From NCBI RefSeq assembly GCF_002943415.1, contig NZ_PTQZ01000109.1:1-5787 (forward strand): DNA of 5,787 nt, read 5' to 3'. The notes below the pieces were generated by a model. The model did no database searches. It saw nothing but the letters and a program-made list of their open reading frames with translations, and was not told the DNA's origin. The translations under genes were made by a program, and so were the position numbers. The number at the start of each line of letters is the position of its first letter. Within the stretch, counting starts at the first letter, position 1. This document shows positions 5,551 through 5,787 of this stretch, in pieces. The stretch is from Amnimonas aquatica (GTDB taxonomy: Bacteria; Pseudomonadota; Gammaproteobacteria; Pseudomonadales; Moraxellaceae).

Positions 5551-5593
5551 TGATTGCATTGATTGCGGCTTCGTGTTGCAATCAATGCAATCA
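5551..5593. promoter_or_regulatory. 16-bp perfect inverted repeat, probable antitoxin operator
   Basis: TGATTGCATTGATTGC (5551-5566) and its exact reverse complement (5578-5593) flank an 11-bp centre. Each arm holds two copies of the heptamer TGATTGC or its complement GCAATCA: 5551-5557, 5560-5566, 5578-5584 and 5587-5593. Heptamer centres are therefore 9, 18 and 9 bp apart. The repeat ends 20 bp before the antitoxin ATG. Ribbon-helix-helix antitoxins, including FitA, bind inverted repeats in their own promoters, alone or with the toxin. This makes it the likely autoregulatory operator. No T-run follows, so it is unlikely to be a terminator. The local base composition is clearly more AT-rich than the flanking genes. 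Confidence 0.75.
5554..5582 (+). promoter_or_regulatory. Candidate promoter of the toxin-antitoxin operon
   Basis: TTGCAT (5554-5559, 3 of 6 to the -35 consensus) and TGCAAT (5577-5582, 4 of 6 to the -10 consensus) are separated by 17 bp. This would start transcription near 5589, about 25 nt before the antitoxin ATG. Both hexamers lie inside the inverted repeat, so operator binding would block RNA polymerase. The match is modest and partly built from the repeat itself. Confidence 0.35.
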
Positions 5594-5613
5594 AGCCGCG
5601 TGTGGAGGGCATC

Positions 5614-5787
5614 ATGGCAACCAATCTCATTGTCCGCAATGTCGAGGCCGATATCGTGAATGCCCTCAAGCAGACCGCTGCCGCGCATGGCCGCAGCGCC
5701 GAAGCCGAGCATCGGGAAATCCTGCGCGCCGCCTTGCAGCGGCCACCGCGCCGCGCGTTCACCGAGGTGCTCGCGGGCATGCCGGAT
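5614..5787 (+). CDS. FitA-like ribbon-helix-helix antitoxin, N-terminal 58 residues
   Basis: The gene runs off the right edge; 58 codons are visible. The peptide resembles FitA of Neisseria gonorrhoeae and other VapB-class antitoxins. It starts MATNLIVRNV, followed by NALK (16-19), then AAAHGRSAEAEHREILRAAL (22-41); FitA has the same RN, NALK, GRS-EAE and IL positions. The expected fold is a DNA-contacting beta-strand (about 3-9, with R8 in the place of the FitA DNA-binding arginine) and two helices (about 11-24 and 28-42). Residues after 43 would wrap the toxin. The partner should be a PIN-domain ribonuclease (VapC/FitB type) immediately downstream, outside the window. ATG 5614 has a strong Shine-Dalgarno (GGAGG, 5604-5608, 5 nt spacing). 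The product would repress its own operon through the inverted repeat at 5551-5593. Position 32-33 (EH) departs from the usual EIR. Confidence 0.85.
   Translation, partial: MATNLIVRNVEADIVNALKQTAAAHGRSAEAEHREILRAALQRPPRRAFTEVLAGMPD

Noticed and set aside
5551..5593. Intrinsic terminator for rdgB
   Set aside because: The stem is long but AT-containing, has an 11-nt loop and no T-run on either side; its nested heptamers and position before the antitoxin fit an operator better.
5476..5613. Remnant of hemW after rdgB
   Set aside because: No frame shows the HemW opening or its radical-SAM cysteine motif; the CIDC in the 5531 frame is not CxxxCxxC and comes from the repeat sequence.
4768..5712. 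314-codon open frame on the minus strand opposite rdgB and the antitoxin start
   Set aside because: It overlaps two recognised plus-strand genes and the inverted repeat, has no family resemblance, and is explained by high GC suppressing stops.

Overview
The window is GC-rich, gene-dense bacterial chromosome. Codon third positions are strongly biased to G/C, and eight genes with good family matches cover nearly all of it. The order pilT(-) / yggS-proC-yggT-yggU-metX-metW-rdgB(+) is, from memory, the arrangement of Pseudomonas aeruginosa and other high-GC Gammaproteobacteria, where hemW normally follows rdgB. The best guess is therefore a high-GC gammaproteobacterium (Chromatiales, Xanthomonadales or similar). 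The genus cannot be read from the sequence.

Left edge (1-174): the first 35 codons of a PilT-type type IV pilus retraction ATPase run leftward off the window. A 69-bp divergent gap carries a good ribosome binding site for each side. Centre-left (175-2887): yggS (pyridoxal-phosphate homeostasis), proC (last step of proline synthesis), yggT (a four-helix membrane protein of the YGGT/YlmG family) and yggU (a DUF167 protein) form a co-directional run. Two inverted repeats lie in the 102-bp proC-yggT gap. A hairpin plus a tiny overlapping leader reading frame sits at the yggU start. Centre-right (2957-4781): metX and metW overlap by 11 bp. They supply acylated homoserine for methionine synthesis, with MetW as the methyltransferase-fold partner of MetX. 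Right (4843-5475): rdgB encodes the ITP/XTP pyrophosphatase that cleans the nucleotide pool.

Right edge (5476-5787): where hemW would be expected there is a 138-bp non-coding stretch of visibly lower GC, then the start of a ribbon-helix-helix antitoxin resembling FitA of Neisseria gonorrhoeae. The gene runs off the window, so its expected VapC/FitB-type PIN-domain toxin is not visible. Just upstream is a perfect 16+16 bp inverted repeat in which TGATTGC occurs four times, twice in each arm, overlapping a plausible promoter. It looks like the autoregulatory operator of the toxin-antitoxin pair and is the most distinctive element here. The remainder is conserved housekeeping sequence. I saw no tRNA, rRNA, CRISPR array, insertion sequence or convincing intrinsic terminator.
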